Of a stretch of DNA of 9,728 nucleotides, positions 1 to 6,125 are shown piece after piece; position 1 is the first letter of the stretch; each line of letters begins with the position of its first letter. The stretch spans positions 1-9,728 of the forward strand of contig SXRI01000432.1 of the NCBI GenBank assembly GCA_005793615.1, in the 5' to 3' direction. The notes beneath the pieces were generated by a model. The model worked only from the letters and a program-made list of their open reading frames with translations, searched no databases and was not told where the DNA came from. The stretch is from Bdellovibrionales bacterium (lineage in GTDB: Bacteria; Bdellovibrionota; Bdellovibrionia; Bdellovibrionales; JAMPXM01). Made by a program: the position numbers and the translations under genes.

Positions 1-73
1 AAGCCCAGAAGTCTCGCGTGGAACGCATTTCCGGGTTGGATGTTTGAGAGCCAACTACCATAGGGTACGAAGG

Positions 74-122
74 AAAGTAATAAGTCGCGCAGCTTTTTAA
101 AAAAAAGTAAATCGTCGTGCAG
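74..122. repeat. Imperfect 19-bp direct repeat with a 30-bp period
   Basis: Bases 74-92 (aaagtaataagtcgcgcag) and 104-122 (aaagtaaatcgtcgtgcag) match at 15 of 19 positions and start exactly 30 bp apart, about three helical turns. The segment between them is an AT tract. The arrangement would suit a DNA-binding protein contacting one face of the helix, but two copies are few and chance in a low-complexity region cannot be excluded. Confidence 0.35.
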
Positions 123-135
123 AAATACTTAGGGT

Positions 136-161
136 CCAAGGCTCACTTTGGCGTTTTTTTT
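136..161 (+). terminator. Candidate intrinsic terminator for a transcript entering from the left
   Basis: CCAAGG (136-141) pairs with CTTTGG (146-151) around a CTCA loop, giving six pairs including one G-U. After two further bases comes an uninterrupted run of eight T residues (154-161). The T run is typical of a rho-independent terminator on the plus strand, while the stem is short. It would serve a gene located left of the window, and it insulates the next gene from that transcript. Confidence 0.45.
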
Positions 162-184
162 GATTTCGCATTCTTGGCAAGTAA

Positions 185-206
185 ACGTGACGTATCGACG
201 TCACGT
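185..206. repeat. Perfect 9-bp inverted repeat (operator or hairpin)
   Basis: ACGTGACGT (185-193) is followed by ATCG and then by its exact reverse complement ACGTCACGT (198-206). No T run follows on the plus strand. On the minus strand the sequence after it is only TTTACTT, so a strong intrinsic terminator is unlikely. A dimeric regulator binding site or a structured RNA element is more plausible. It lies 5 bases from the next inverted repeat. Confidence 0.6.
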
Positions 207-211
207 CTTTA

Positions 212-234
212 AGCACATCATCAAAGGATGTGCT
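212..234. repeat. Perfect 8-bp inverted repeat (operator or hairpin)
   Basis: AGCACATC (212-219) and GATGTGCT (227-234) are exact reverse complements separated by the 7-base loop ATCAAAG. It is the second of a tandem pair and its sequence is unrelated to the first. If the TATAAC at 244-249 is a real -10 box, the matching -35 position would fall inside this element, as expected for an operator that blocks or recruits RNA polymerase. Confidence 0.55.
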
Positions 235-243
235 CAAAATGAT

Positions 244-249
244 TATAAC
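244..249 (+). promoter_or_regulatory. Possible -10 box (TATAAC) for the metallopeptidase gene
   Basis: TATAAC differs from the TATAAT consensus at one position, and a TG lies just upstream at 240-241, though one base further from the hexamer than in a standard extended -10. No good -35 box is present 16-18 bp upstream, where the sequence (around 221-226, tcaaag) is poor. If used, the leader would be roughly 125 bases long. Offered as the best candidate only. Confidence 0.25.
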
Positions 250-334
250 CTAGATTGAGTCCCGCTAATACCTCACCAAAAAACCTTTTTCTGGCCAGGT
301 GGTCGCCGTTCAAATAAACAGACACGCTCGAGTC

Positions 335-352
335 GCGGTCGGAGGGGACCGC
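335..352 (+). promoter_or_regulatory. Leader hairpin presenting a duplicate Shine-Dalgarno sequence
   Basis: GCGGTC (335-340) pairs with GACCGC (347-352), leaving GGAGGG in a 6-base loop. The 9-mer GGAGGGGAC occurs at 341-349, overlapping this hairpin, and again at 366-374, the copy that is correctly spaced for the ATG at 380. No standard start codon follows the first copy at a usable distance. It may be a decoy or standby ribosome contact, or a chance purine-rich duplication. Confidence 0.35.
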
Positions 353-365
353 TGCTCACTAAATA

Positions 366-372
366 GGAGGGG
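366..372 (+). promoter_or_regulatory. Ribosome binding site that fixes the start at 380
   Basis: GGAGGGG lies 7 bases upstream of the ATG at 380 when measured from its last G (9 bases from the GGAGG core). It decides the start. The upstream in-frame GTG at 299 has no such sequence before it and would place 27 unlikely residues ahead of a clear signal peptide. Confidence 0.8.
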
Positions 373-379
373 ACAATCT

Positions 380-1279
380 ATGTTACGACGTTCATTCATG
401 TGCGCGGCTGCGATTTTTTCGCTGCTCGCAATCGGGGCTTCCGAGGCCGATTCAGACCATCATCGACTCTGTAAAGGCTTTGTGCCACCTAATGATCTCA
501 GGATCCCGGTGGGTGCCAAACGAAATTGGGCATTCATGAATGCCACGAACGGCAAGGGCGTCACAGAGGCGCAGTACAATACGATCGTCGATCGCTTCGA
601 GCGACTCTACCGCGACGACTTCACAAAAGCCGGCGGCACATTGATCGTGAACCGCCTATGGGAAAGCAGCTTGGTTGGCGCATTCGCCGGCCAAAAAGGC
701 GACCGCTGGGAAATCGACATGCATGGCGGTCTCGCGCGCCACGCAGCGATCACCCCAGACGGTCTGGCGCTAGTTATCTGTCACGAGGCCGGGCACCATC
801 TGGGAGGAGCTCCCAAAAAACGTGTAGCCGCATGGGCAACGAACGAAGGCGCCGCCGACTATTACGCGGCCCTCAAATGCCTCAGGCGCATATTCGCGGA
901 AGACGACAACGCGACGATCGTCGCCGACGCTGCGATCGATCTGAACGTCAAAGAAAACTGCGAACGGCAGTTCACCGCACCATCGGATCGCTTGATCTGT
1001 CAGCGTACCAGTATGGCGAGTGCGAGTGTCGGGCAATTTTTTGCGGATCTTTTTCGCGAACCGAGGCCGCCTGCCTTTGGAACGCCCGATCCCTCAGTCG
1101 TTGAAAAAATATTCGACGGACATCCAAAAAGCCAGTGCCGACTCGACACGTACTTCAACGGCTCGATCTGCCATGTCGATGTCTCGGTAGCTCTGAGCAA
1201 TTCAGATTTTCGCGAGGGATCTTGTGTGCAACCACAGGACGCGGTCGGCTTCCGCCCGCTTTGCTGGTTCAAGCCATAG
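380..1279 (+). CDS. Secreted putative zinc metallopeptidase (HEXXH, gluzincin-like)
   Basis: A 299-residue exported protein of no family I can name. It starts with a typical signal peptide: MLRRSF, a hydrophobic core to about residue 19, and a likely signal peptidase I site after SEA (residue 23), so it probably acts in the periplasm or outside the cell. The active-site motif is CHEAGHH, with HEXXH at residues 135-139. It is followed at 155-161 by NEGAADY, where Glu156 is a candidate third zinc ligand, as in the HEXXH...ExxxD layout of M48-like gluzincins. The mature part has nine cysteines (31, 134, 167, 194, 207, 253, 264, 282, 295). The last four frame a C-terminal module with CRLDTYFNG and RPLCWFKP, suggesting disulfides. 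An open frame extends upstream to a GTG at 299, but the ATG at 380 has the ribosome site and signal peptide. It stands alone, convergent with the operon. The metallopeptidase role is inferred from motifs, and the substrate is unknown. Confidence 0.75.
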   Translation: MLRRSFMCAAAIFSLLAIGASEADSDHHRLCKGFVPPNDLRIPVGAKRNWAFMNATNGKGVTEAQYNTIVDRFERLYRDDFTKAGGTLIVNRLWESSLVGAFAGQKGDRWEIDMHGGLARHAAITPDGLALVICHEAGHHLGGAPKKRVAAWATNEGAADYYAALKCLRRIFAEDDNATIVADAAIDLNVKENCERQFTAPSDRLICQRTSMASASVGQFFADLFREPRPPAFGTPDPSVVEKIFDGHPKSQCRLDTYFNGSICHVDVSVALSNSDFREGSCVQPQDAVGFRPLCWFKP

Positions 1280-1315
1280 GCTTCGACGGCAAATCTAGAA
1301 ACTTGCAATTTCACG

Positions 1316-1341
1316 GCGGCAGGACCGAAGTGCCCTGCCGC
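1316..1341. terminator. Hairpin in the convergent intergenic gap, weak terminator candidate
   Basis: GCGGCAGG (1316-1323) and CCTGCCGC (1334-1341) form a perfect 8-bp GC-rich stem with a 10-base loop. It sits between the stop codons of two convergent genes (1279 and 1357), where a shared terminator is expected. Neither strand has a T run after the stem, so it is not a classical intrinsic terminator. It could act as a bidirectional pause or mRNA 3'-end stabiliser, or help a Rho-dependent stop. Confidence 0.35.
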
Positions 1342-1356
1342 ACGCCCAAAGCGACG

Positions 1357-2511
1357 CTAAAATCCCCAAAAACCGAGATGAAATCGGTGGCCAATACCCA
1401 GCTGTAGCACCAATCCCAGTATCAACAAAACTACCGTGAGAAAATAGACCGCGAAGGATTTTAGTCTATGCCCTTTTGGCGGCGTCAGCCAAGGTAGCGC
1501 GAGCATTGGCACGAGCGGCATATCGTAACGCACGACACTTCGCCAGTAACTCTGATTGCGCGAGAAGAACGCCACCGCCAGTAGTGTGCCGAGAAAGAAC
1601 CATTGGCGGCGACCAGCCAACCAGCCAGCCGTAACTAAGATCAAAAGCGTGGAAAGAAGAGGTAGAACTGAAGTTTGCAACCAAAGCACTCTCTGCTCCG
1701 GCAGTAACGGTGGTCGCAAAAGTTCATCAACAACAGCGAGTAAACCATCTCCAAACCAACCGGTCGGCATGGCAAATTCCAATTGTGTATTAAGAAAAAA
1801 TAGCGCCTCTCCCGTCACTTTTAAATTCATGTAAAGGAAAAAGGCCAGTGCCAGCAACGCGGCAAAAGCACTCCAGCGACGAAAGAACACCCAAACGACG
1901 AGCGCAAATCCCGTCATACGCACCAATGGCAGCAGCATGAGAAGCAATCCAGGGGGCAAATGCTGCCGCCAACGAGTAAAACTAAAATCGCTCTGCTCGC
2001 TCACAACCACCACCGCGCACCAAAACAGCAAACAGAACAAGGCATCCGAATAGGGCACAAAGGCAAAGAAGGCGACCGGCGAACATAAATGAAAAACAAA
2101 TACGCCCCACCACGGCACTTTAAAACGTCGATCTAGAAACTCGGCCGCGATAACGCCTGCCACGCAATAACTCGGGAGATTGATAAGAATCGCGGCAGCC
2201 GCAAACGAAAGTGACGTGAGGTCAGCTAAAGCACCGGTCAGCCAAGGAAACACCGGCATGAACACCAACGTGTGCGGATCAAAACCCCAACCGTCTTTCC
2301 AAATCTGGTAATACCACTCGGCATCCCAACGATGCCAACCGGCCACCCAGCCACCAGGAATTTGATCATTAATCGTGACAGAGATGATCGCCGCCACCCA
2401 AAGGCTCGCGATCGCAACATAGAAAAGTACTCTCTCAGCGGTTAAGCCCCGAAACAGGGACCGAAGGTTCAATGCCTCGGACCCCGCAGAATCATCTGCA
2501 GAATCATCCAT
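1357..2511 (-). CDS. PIG-V-like GT-C fold mannosyltransferase/glycosyltransferase
   Basis: A polytopic inner-membrane protein of 384 residues with about nine to eleven hydrophobic segments, the first at roughly residues 28-46. The loop after it carries HRWDAEWY (60-67), then FMPVFPWL (84-91). This RWD-x-x-WY...P-x-x-P arrangement is typical of the PIG-V/Mannosyl_trans2 family of GT-C enzymes, which transfer a sugar from a polyprenyl-phosphate donor on the outer face of the membrane; Asp63 is the likely catalytic residue. RMTGF (198-202) and RYDMPLVP (328-335) are further family-like patches. Bacterial members are mostly uncharacterised, so donor and acceptor are unknown. It is the last gene of the operon. 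The start is ambiguous: an ATG at 2511 with a weak GAG 7 bases upstream, or a TTG at 2523 that overlaps the smc stop as TTGA and adds MSGA. I chose the ATG because nothing resembling a ribosome site precedes the TTG. Confidence 0.75.
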   Translation of the reverse strand: MDDSADDSAGSEALNLRSLFRGLTAERVLFYVAIASLWVAAIISVTINDQIPGGWVAGWHRWDAEWYYQIWKDGWGFDPHTLVFMPVFPWLTGALADLTSLSFAAAAILINLPSYCVAGVIAAEFLDRRFKVPWWGVFVFHLCSPVAFFAFVPYSDALFCLLFWCAVVVVSEQSDFSFTRWRQHLPPGLLLMLLPLVRMTGFALVVWVFFRRWSAFAALLALAFFLYMNLKVTGEALFFLNTQLEFAMPTGWFGDGLLAVVDELLRPPLLPEQRVLWLQTSVLPLLSTLLILVTAGWLAGRRQWFFLGTLLAVAFFSRNQSYWRSVVRYDMPLVPMLALPWLTPPKGHRLKSFAVYFLTVVLLILGLVLQLGIGHRFHLGFWGF

Positions 2512-2519
2512 CGCCCCGC

Positions 2520-5500
2520 TCAACCAACAGCTGAGGCGACATTAGACGCTTCGCCAAGATTGACGGAGACCATCTTCGAGACACCTTTTTCTTCCATAGT
2601 CACGCCGTACAAACGGGCAGCGACTTCCATGGTGTACTTATTGTGTGTAACGACGATGATCTGCGAGCGCTTGGACATCTCTTTAACAAGATCGTTGAAA
2701 CGGAAGACGTTCGCATCATCCAGCGGAGCATCAACCTCATCTAGAAGACAATACGGCGACGGCTTAACCAGGAAGATCGAGAAGATCAGCGAAACCGCCG
2801 TCAACGCTTTCTCACCACCCGAAAGAAGTGAAACGTTTTGCAACTTCTTACCCGGGGGCTTGGCGACGATATCGATACCCATTTCGCCTTTTTCCGGATC
2901 CTCGACCAGGATGAGGTTCGCCTCACCACCGCCGAAAAGAACTGGGAAGACTTTGGTGAATCGTTCGTTGACCTGCTCAAAGGTTTCCTTGAAACGCTTG
3001 GAGCAAATGCGATTGATCCGGTCGATCACCTTTTTAAGCTGCTCCTTGGCCTCAACCAAATCATTTTGCTGCTTGGAGAGGAATTCGTAGCGTTTAGCGA
3101 CCTCGTCGTACTCCTCGATCGCCGAGAGATTGACGTCGCCAATACGCGCGACCTTTTCTCGCAGGTCTTTTAAGCTTGCTTCAGCCTCTGCGACATCACC
3201 TTCGCGATCGCGATAGCGCTCGGCGATCTCACTGAGATCGAGAATATAGCGCTCGCGCACCTGCTCAAGAAGATGAGTTTCCTTCATCCGCGCTTGTTCA
3301 AGGTGCAGACGCGCTTCGTTCATCTTCGCCTGCGCACGAGCCCGTTCGCTCATGTGACCAGAGAGTGCCTTTTCGATTTCACGCAAGCGCGCCTGAACCT
3401 GTTCAAAAGCATCGCGCTCTTGCGCCAGTTCGTGCTGCGCCTCTTCGGTACGACGGATGAGGTCTTCGAGTTGAATTTTACGTTCTTCGAGCACCAGTTG
3501 GTTACTCGACATACTCACGGTCGATTTTTCACTCTCTTCGCTCATGCGCGAAAGAACCGACTCAACATCGACAAACGAGCGCGACAGCATCTGTTCTTGG
3601 CGTTCAAGCCCCTCTTTTTCCGAGGTCTTGGTTGCCGATTGAATCTTAAGGCGCGTCACTTCGTCTTGTAAATCATCGATGCCGTTGCGGGCGATCAAGA
3701 GTTCTTGATCCAAACCTTGGATTTGCGACTCAAGCTCCTCTTTACGAGCCGTCAAATCCGTGAGTTTTAACTCGAGTTCACCGAGTTCCGACATCCGCGT
3801 ATCTTTTTGCGTGGTCAGCGAATGTACGTCACGCTCTTGGCGCGAAATCGCCGACTGCGCGTTATTCAGCTCGCGTTCGGCCTGATCAAGGTCCTTCTTA
3901 AGTCCCGCAAGCAGGATTTCTTTTTCTTGATTACGTTTTTGCGCGGCCTCAAGATCCGCGATCAAAGTCTTCAACTGATCTTCGGCCTTTTTCAAAGAGA
4001 CTTGTGCGAGCGCCAGCTTTCCTGACCACTCATCCTTTTGTAGCGAAAGCTCCTTGATTTCACGGCGACGCTTTAGCATTCCGGAATCGGCACTCTCGAC
4101 CGTACCACCCGTGATCACGCCATCAGATGACAACAAGTCACCCTCGGTAGTCACAAAGGTCCAGTGCGGGTGCTTCATGCGCAGTTCAAAGGCCTTTTGC
4201 AAATCGTCGACAACCGCGACATTTTCCAGAAGACGCTTCACCACCGGCTTAAAGCGATCATGGGCCTGAACGACATCTTTCAAGATCGCACGCACTTCGG
4301 AAGCTTGCAGTTCGGGAATTTCGATTTCCACTGTCTGCAAACCACCAGCGACGAAACTCGAGCGACCTGATTTTTTCTCTTTCAAGAAGCTGACCGCGTT
4401 CATCGCCGAATCCGGGTTATCGGAAAGAAGCATTTGCAAACGCGGACCCAAGGCCGCTTCCATCGCCAATTCATACTCGGCCGGGACTTCTACGACTTCC
4501 GCCACAGGATGAAACGACTGCGCATCGGCACGTTGCCCCTCGGGCAGTTGATCTAGCTTTTGTTTTTGCCAGAACATCACCGATTTAACGCCGGCCTCAA
4601 AACCCTCGAAGTTATTCGCCAGATTCTCAAGACCATAGAGACGGCTAGTGACCTCGTTCAAACTATCCTTGAAGGTCTCGACTTCCGAGCGGCGTTCATT
4701 GATGGTTTTCGATAAGGCAGCTTTATTGGCCTCAAATGATTCAACGTCACGAGCAAGATCAAGCTGTTCTTGGCGTTCGCGCTCAAGATCGTTCCAGACA
4801 CGAGTACGGCGGGATTCAAAGTCGATTCGCTTTTCCAATAGTTCTTCAAGAATCGAGCGCGCCTCGGTCTCGCGATCCTCAAGACCGTTAATCGCTTCGC
4901 GACCGGCCATGACTCTTGCACGGATCGACGACTCGCCTTGCGAAACCGTTAAAATCTCACGGCGCGCAGCGGTCAAATCCTGATCGACCTCTTGAATGCG
5001 CGACGACGATTCATCGAAACGTTCTTTTTTAGCCTCGAACTCAACCCGTAAGGACTCGGCTTCATCGCGAATACGCAAAAGCGAATCGCGCACAGTGGTA
5101 AGATCCTTTTCAAGGATCTCGCGCCGCGCTTGGTTTTCTTGCACCATCGAACCGGTCATCTCTTTATTGCGACGAGCCTGCTCGATCTCAAAGCGTAGCT
5201 CCTGAATCTCGCTCTCCGCCTTTTGCACCAAATCGCGAAGCGTGAAATGCATGGTTTGCTTTTCAGTGACGAGATTCTCTTTTTCCGCAAGGTTCACGCG
5301 CAGTGTTTCGATTTCGGCTTCTTGTCCACCGACGGTGGCCTGCGACTCGATTTCACTCGCTTCGGTTTCTGCCAATTCGCGGCCTGCGACTTCGGCGGTC
5401 GCGCGCAGCTCTAAGAACTGCTTTGACGAGAGCCATAAGTCGAGATCTTCAATTTCTTTCTTAAGATTACGATAGCGCTCAGCGCGCTGCGCTTGCCGCT

Positions 5501-6125
5501 GAAGACTATCGATCTGACGCTTGAGCTCGTTAACAATATCGTGCAAGCGAACCAGATTTTGCTCAGTCGAAATGAGTTTACGCTGTGATTCGCGCTTACG
5601 AGCCTTAAACTTGGTAATACCTGCGGCCTCTTCGATCAAGTTCCGACGATCTTCGGGCTTTGCCGTGATCATTTGACCGATGGCGTTCTGCTGAATGATC
5701 GAGAACCCTTTGGCACCGGCGCCGGTGTCCATGAAGATTTCTTGGATATCGCGCAATCGCGCCGGTTCTTTATTAACGAAATACTCGGATTCGCCGGAGC
5801 GATGCAGCCGGCGTGTCACCATGATTTCCGAGAACTTTAAATACTGAACCGGAAACGGGCCGCCGTCATTTTCAAGGGTAAGCGAAACTTCGCACATCCC
5901 CATCGGCGCATAACCTTCAGCGCCGGCGAAAATGACGTCTTCCATGCTCGCGCCACGGAGATGTTTAGCCGACATCTCGCCCATGACCCAAGTCAACGCG
6001 TCCACGATATTTGATTTTCCGCAACCGTTGGGTCCAACGATACCGGTGATGCCGGAATCGAATTGAATCACGGTGCGGTCTTTGAATGATTTAAAGCCGA
6101 CGATATCGAGCTTCTTAATTCTCAA
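2520..6125 (-). CDS. smc: Chromosome segregation/condensation ATPase SMC
   Basis: Full-length bacterial SMC of 1201 residues, the core of the SMC-ScpAB condensin that extrudes DNA loops and aids chromosome segregation. The N-terminal head has RIKKLDIVGFKSF and Walker A GPNGCGKS (31-38), KHLRG with the R-loop Arg57, and the Q-loop region (Gln146) followed by KPEDRRNLIEEAAGITKFK. Coiled coil runs from about 170 to 505, the hinge from about 505 to 675 (ending near DLLSSDGVITGGT), and a second coil from about 676 to 1040. The C-terminal head has LSGGEK (1101-1106), Walker B with CLLDEVDA (Asp1129, Glu1130), and the switch His1161 in VVTHNKYTM. All catalytic elements are present. One oddity is QQN where most family members have an x-Q-G in the Q-loop. 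It starts with TTG, which overlaps the ppdK stop (TTGA) and is backed by a strong ribosome site. scpA and scpB are not in the window. Confidence 0.97.
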   Translation of the reverse strand: MRIKKLDIVGFKSFKDRTVIQFDSGITGIVGPNGCGKSNIVDALTWVMGEMSAKHLRGASMEDVIFAGAEGYAPMGMCEVSLTLENDGGPFPVQYLKFSEIMVTRRLHRSGESEYFVNKEPARLRDIQEIFMDTGAGAKGFSIIQQNAIGQMITAKPEDRRNLIEEAAGITKFKARKRESQRKLISTEQNLVRLHDIVNELKRQIDSLQRQAQRAERYRNLKKEIEDLDLWLSSKQFLELRATAEVAGRELAETEASEIESQATVGGQEAEIETLRVNLAEKENLVTEKQTMHFTLRDLVQKAESEIQELRFEIEQARRNKEMTGSMVQENQARREILEKDLTTVRDSLLRIRDEAESLRVEFEAKKERFDESSSRIQEVDQDLTAARREILTVSQGESSIRARVMAGREAINGLEDRETEARSILEELLEKRIDFESRRTRVWNDLERERQEQLDLARDVESFEANKAALSKTINERRSEVETFKDSLNEVTSRLYGLENLANNFEGFEAGVKSVMFWQKQKLDQLPEGQRADAQSFHPVAEVVEVPAEYELAMEAALGPRLQMLLSDNPDSAMNAVSFLKEKKSGRSSFVAGGLQTVEIEIPELQASEVRAILKDVVQAHDRFKPVVKRLLENVAVVDDLQKAFELRMKHPHWTFVTTEGDLLSSDGVITGGTVESADSGMLKRRREIKELSLQKDEWSGKLALAQVSLKKAEDQLKTLIADLEAAQKRNQEKEILLAGLKKDLDQAERELNNAQSAISRQERDVHSLTTQKDTRMSELGELELKLTDLTARKEELESQIQGLDQELLIARNGIDDLQDEVTRLKIQSATKTSEKEGLERQEQMLSRSFVDVESVLSRMSEESEKSTVSMSSNQLVLEERKIQLEDLIRRTEEAQHELAQERDAFEQVQARLREIEKALSGHMSERARAQAKMNEARLHLEQARMKETHLLEQVRERYILDLSEIAERYRDREGDVAEAEASLKDLREKVARIGDVNLSAIEEYDEVAKRYEFLSKQQNDLVEAKEQLKKVIDRINRICSKRFKETFEQVNERFTKVFPVLFGGGEANLILVEDPEKGEMGIDIVAKPPGKKLQNVSLLSGGEKALTAVSLIFSIFLVKPSPYCLLDEVDAPLDDANVFRFNDLVKEMSKRSQIIVVTHNKYTMEVAARLYGVTMEEKGVSKMVSVNLGEASNVASAVG

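Larger units (their letters stand above)
1..379. other. Gene-free upstream region of the secreted metallopeptidase gene
   Basis: No convincing gene lies in this stretch. All six frames are broken by frequent stops, and only short open tails touch the left edge. One of these, bases 3-47 on the plus strand, reads AQKSRVERISGLDV then TGA and could be the end of a gene coming from the left, but it is too short to call. The region is enriched in structure, listed separately: a stem followed by eight T residues at 136-161, a 19-bp imperfect direct repeat, two adjacent perfect inverted repeats, an AT-rich imperfect inverted repeat at 276-294 (7 of 8 pairs), and a 6-bp hairpin at 335-352. It most likely carries the 3' end of an upstream transcript plus the promoter and leader of the gene starting at 380. 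Confidence 0.7.

Noticed and set aside
185..234. CRISPR array or phage attachment site from the clustered repeats
   Set aside because: The two inverted repeats differ in sequence, are not regularly iterated with spacers, and have no cas, integrase or tRNA gene nearby.
299..379. Upstream GTG start adding 27 residues to the secreted metallopeptidase
   Set aside because: It has no Shine-Dalgarno sequence, it would bury the signal peptide behind a charged extension, and it runs through the ribosome binding site of the ATG at 380.
526..1104. Alternative plus-strand frame of 192 codons inside the metallopeptidase gene
   Set aside because: The translation is extremely Arg-rich and low in complexity, typical of an off-frame reading of a GC-rich gene. 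It has no ribosome site or motif.
1372..1388. Minus-strand hairpin ACCGA/TCGGT followed by a short T run as the operon terminator
   Set aside because: The stem is only 5 bp, the T run is 5 bases and interrupted by GGGG, and it lies inside the coding end of the glycosyltransferase before its stop codon.
3273..3671. Plus-strand open frame of 132 codons, Phe/Arg/Leu-rich
   Set aside because: It is the antisense shadow of the Glu/Lys/Arg-rich SMC coiled coil, which naturally leaves the opposite strand open.
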